DNA of 64,000 nucleotides from Candidatus Gastranaerophilales bacterium (lineage in GTDB: Bacteria; Cyanobacteriota; Vampirovibrionia; Gastranaerophilales; Gastranaerophilaceae). Location of the stretch: NCBI GenBank assembly GCA_910586855.1, contig CAJUJH010000001.1:558001-622000 (forward strand), in the 5' to 3' direction. Shown in pieces: positions 61,918-64,000 of this stretch. How positions within the stretch are numbered: the first letter of the stretch is position 1; the number at the start of each line of letters is the position of its first letter. Under the pieces are notes generated by a model. The model was not told the origin of the DNA. It saw only the letters and a program-made list of their open reading frames with translations, and ran no database searches. Both the position numbers and the translations under genes were made by a program.

Positions 61918-63189
61918 ATGACATCAATTCAAAATAAATTAGTTCAAAATCTGCCATCATATATAAAACCAGTTGCAAATCACTTTCAAAAACAAGAAGC
62001 AAAAGGCGGAGCTAGTCTTGCAAATTCAAGATTCATTCAGGATACTATGACAAATTTTGCCCCAAAGGCAGTGTTTTCAAGGTCTAAGGCTGATTTTTTC
62101 GATATGGGTTTTTTAGAACTTTCAGAAAGCATGCTTGTTTATTACTGTCCTTCTTTAATAGGTGAGAAAATCTTTAGAAAAGCATATTCCAAAGGTTTGG
62201 ATACAAATTTATCCAAACAAATTTCAAAACCGCTCGAAACTCTTAAAAACAGTACTTTAAGACAAGAGGAACTAAATAAAATAAAACCTGTAAAGGCTGC
62301 TATAGCACTGAGTTCTATGTTTATACCACTAACAGAATATACACTGAATTTTTTCAAAAATCTTTTTACTTTAAAGCTTTTTAAACAGGCGGATTTTGAT
62401 AATATTGCAAATTTAAATAAATCAAAAGAAAAAAATGAGGATAAGCAAAAGCAAGATAAGGTTAAAAACAGCGCTATAAAAAATATCATCGGAGCAGGGG
62501 CAGCATTTGCAGGACTTGTCGGGTTTTCTCTTCTTGTTTTAAAGAAGGGTGAAAATTCAAAAACGGTTCAAAAACTGGCAGATTTCATCTTAACCCCTGG
62601 AGATGTTTTATTTAAAAATAATGAGAAAGCAAGGAAAACAGTAAATAAATATTTTTCGCTTGATTTTGCAGATAATAACGGAAAGCTTGGCTTGGGGCAC
62701 GGACAATTAACCGCTTGTGTTTTAATTGGAGGATTAGGATATTTTAAAGCAGCGCATGACAGAGGAAAACAAAATTTCTTAGAAACGCTTTTTCGATATC
62801 CGCTTGTAGGGTTTTACGTTATAACGGGAAGCGAACTTTTAGAAAAAGGGTTTAAGAAAATTTTAAAGGATAAAAAGGGATATAAGGAAATAATAGACCA
62901 TAATTTAAACGTTAAGAAGTTTTCAGAATTATCCGAAATTGCACAAAGACTTGCAAAGGAAAATAAAACCGACATTAATAAAGAATTTAAAAGCCTTGTG
63001 AGCAAAAAAGCAATAATAGGTGCTGTTCCTTTTGCATTTTCAATTGCTGTTATGGGGCTTTTTGTTGCAGGAATTTCAAGAGCATTTACCCAGTACAGAT
63101 ATAATCAGGAACAAAAAGAGAAAGCTAAAAACTCCCAAAATAATTTTTTAACCTTCGACAGTTTTCAAAAATCCCTTAATGTCAAATAA
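61918..63189 (+). CDS. Membrane protein of unknown function under Trp attenuation
   Basis: The ATG at 61918 has AAAGGAAA upstream and lies 30 bp after the attenuator terminator. No promoter fits in between, so expression should depend on tryptophan-sensitive read-through. The 423-residue product has a polar N-terminus and hydrophobic segments near 185-205 (IIGAGAAFAGLVGFSLLVL), 262-275 (LTACVLIGGLGYF), about 292-305 and 362-382 (AIIGAVPFAFSIAVMGLFVAGI), separated by Lys-rich helices. It does not look like a known transporter. The in-frame TTG at 61870 lies inside the terminator stem and is not the start. It overlaps the converging gene by 25 bp. Function unknown. Confidence 0.75.
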   Translation: MTSIQNKLVQNLPSYIKPVANHFQKQEAKGGASLANSRFIQDTMTNFAPKAVFSRSKADFFDMGFLELSESMLVYYCPSLIGEKIFRKAYSKGLDTNLSKQISKPLETLKNSTLRQEELNKIKPVKAAIALSSMFIPLTEYTLNFFKNLFTLKLFKQADFDNIANLNKSKEKNEDKQKQDKVKNSAIKNIIGAGAAFAGLVGFSLLVLKKGENSKTVQKLADFILTPGDVLFKNNEKARKTVNKYFSLDFADNNGKLGLGHGQLTACVLIGGLGYFKAAHDRGKQNFLETLFRYPLVGFYVITGSELLEKGFKKILKDKKGYKEIIDHNLNVKKFSELSEIAQRLAKENKTDINKEFKSLVSKKAIIGAVPFAFSIAVMGLFVAGISRAFTQYRYNQEQKEKAKNSQNNFLTFDSFQKSLNVK

Positions 63190-64000
63190 ATTGCAAAATA
63201 CAATTGACACACAATTTCTGTCTTTTTTTTGCCTGCTTCGTTTTTTGCCTTTAGAAGGGCTTTTGCAAAGCCTGCGCAAAGTTCTTTTAATTTTTCGTCC
63301 ATTACTCCTCCTTTATCTAATTCGTTTATGAAATCTATAGGGTTGAAATCAGGGTTTGGATTTGGTATAATATTTATAGAAAACTCTTCATCGGCTACGC
63401 CTATAGCGCGTTCACCCCTTGAGGAGTTTTTTGCTTCATAAGTAGTATTGTTTAAATTATAAAAACGATTACCATCCCTATCTTCTCCTATTAGAACCGA
63501 CATATTTTCTTTTTTACCTGAAATGGAAACATTATGATTTATCCGATGAAATTTTACGATTCCATCTTCTCTTTTGTGTTTAGGCTCTTCCTCTCCTTGA
63601 TATTTCCCCTTTTCAATAATATCTTTTAGAGCAGGAATAGCTTTAACTTTATTTATATCTGCACTATTAGTCATAAACTTTTTAATACCAGGGTTGCTAA
63701 ACAAAATCCCATTTAACTCAGGATTATCAAACTTTTTGCCTTGATATTTTTCTTTGAAATACTTTAATCCATTTTCTCTGATTTCTTCATCAGAGGAACC
63801 AAGCTCGTCACCCTTTAGCTCAATTGTTTTTGTTTTTTCGTTATAATAGCTTTTTGCTTCAGTATCTTGGGAACTTCCACCAACTTCTCCCGGTCTACCA
63901 TCATGGTCAAAGTTTCCTGAACCCTTGCCGCCATTGCTTGCTATATACGCATTTGCTGCAATGAATGCACCTTCATAACGTGGATTTTTAACAATTGCAA
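63165..64000 (-). CDS. Unknown protein, 5' end outside the window
   Basis: The minus-strand frame is open from the right edge to a stop at 63165, giving 278 visible residues. The 179 residues from the TTG at 63704 are only its end. It contains GKGSGNFDHDGRPGEVGGSS near the visible start. That linker-like motif recalls ones I associate with phage head-morphogenesis and other mobile-element proteins, a weak hint only. Then come a middle with SVLIGEDRDGNRFYNLNNTT and a helical C-terminus (KLKELCAGFAKALLKAKNEA). No catalytic motif is evident. It could mark the edge of a prophage or mobile region continuing to the right. Confidence 0.6.
   Translation of the reverse strand, partial: AIVKNPRYEGAFIAANAYIASNGGKGSGNFDHDGRPGEVGGSSQDTEAKSYYNEKTKTIELKGDELGSSDEEIRENGLKYFKEKYQGKKFDNPELNGILFSNPGIKKFMTNSADINKVKAIPALKDIIEKGKYQGEEEPKHKREDGIVKFHRINHNVSISGKKENMSVLIGEDRDGNRFYNLNNTTYEAKNSSRGERAIGVADEEFSINIIPNPNPDFNPIDFINELDKGGVMDEKLKELCAGFAKALLKAKNEAGKKKTEIVCQLYFAIYLTLRDF

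Noticed and set aside
58825..63189. Hidden trpA or other trp genes
   Set aside because: All frames of useful size are accounted for by trpB, trpR, an HxlR regulator, a hydrolase and the membrane protein; none shows TrpA, TrpC, TrpD or TrpE motifs.
1..64000. CRISPR arrays, insertion sequences and rRNA genes
   Set aside because: I saw no regularly spaced repeats, transposase motifs or rRNA segments.

Overview
This is a 64 kb stretch of an AT-rich bacterial chromosome carrying mostly core genes. There are about 55 protein genes, one tRNA, one tryptophan leader peptide, and several small species-specific genes. The mix of traits is distinctive: a lipid A pathway (lpxA, lpxC, lpxD, fabZ, a heptose adenylyltransferase), SepF next to a YggS-type PLP protein as in Cyanobacteria and Firmicutes, an SLH-domain envelope protein, and many lineage-specific helical or membrane proteins. 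I infer a gut member of the non-photosynthetic cyanobacterial sister group (Vampirovibrionia/Melainabacteria, Gastranaerophilales). There is no 16S rRNA gene here to confirm it.

Layout. 1-1490 is the cut end of an unknown gene. 1579-6938 (minus) holds a small ferredoxin and smc-scpA-scpB. 6976-8662 is an accessory pocket: an Abi/HEPN-type gene between two copies of one promoter, a frameshifted small gene and two tiny membrane proteins. 8669-16575 (minus) is the envelope block lepB, polyprenyl synthase, M29 peptidase, lpxA, fabZ, lpxC, lpxD, rfaE2, a lipoprotein PPIase, preceded by mfd (to 20214), then a ROK kinase, an acyltransferase and a zinc-ribbon/ATPase/TPR protein to 25682. 25875-31634 (plus) holds pdxJ, yggS-sepF, an SLH protein, acpP, fabF and tRNA-Leu(GAG). 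31676-35069 is accessory: a secreted peptide, an autoregulated XRE repressor and two tandem kinase-like paralogues. 35143-41474 holds a TerC-like protein, a sugar porter, acpS and a SWIM/SNF2 ATPase. 41641-43605 is accessory: a membrane-anchored PARP-like protein and two small genes. 43759-58732 holds dnaE, a regulator, a radical SAM protein, DAHP synthase, rsmE, cca, a candidate small RNA and several metabolic or membrane proteins.

The most striking region is 58825-63189, a tryptophan control locus: trpR-trpB without trpA, and 1.3 kb away a complete attenuator. That attenuator has a leader peptide with three consecutive Trp codons, a 1:2 hairpin, a 9-bp antiterminator and an intrinsic terminator. 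It does not sit in front of trp genes but 30 bp upstream of a membrane protein of unknown function. Two pairs of 18-bp palindromes at the trpR promoter and the leader promoter look like TrpR operators and tie both units into one regulon.

Other candidates for undescribed biology are an EF-hand loop inside a parvulin lipoprotein, the PARP-like protein, the kinase-like tandem pair, the HTH control region and the structured fabF leader. All function calls come from reading motifs; no database search was run.
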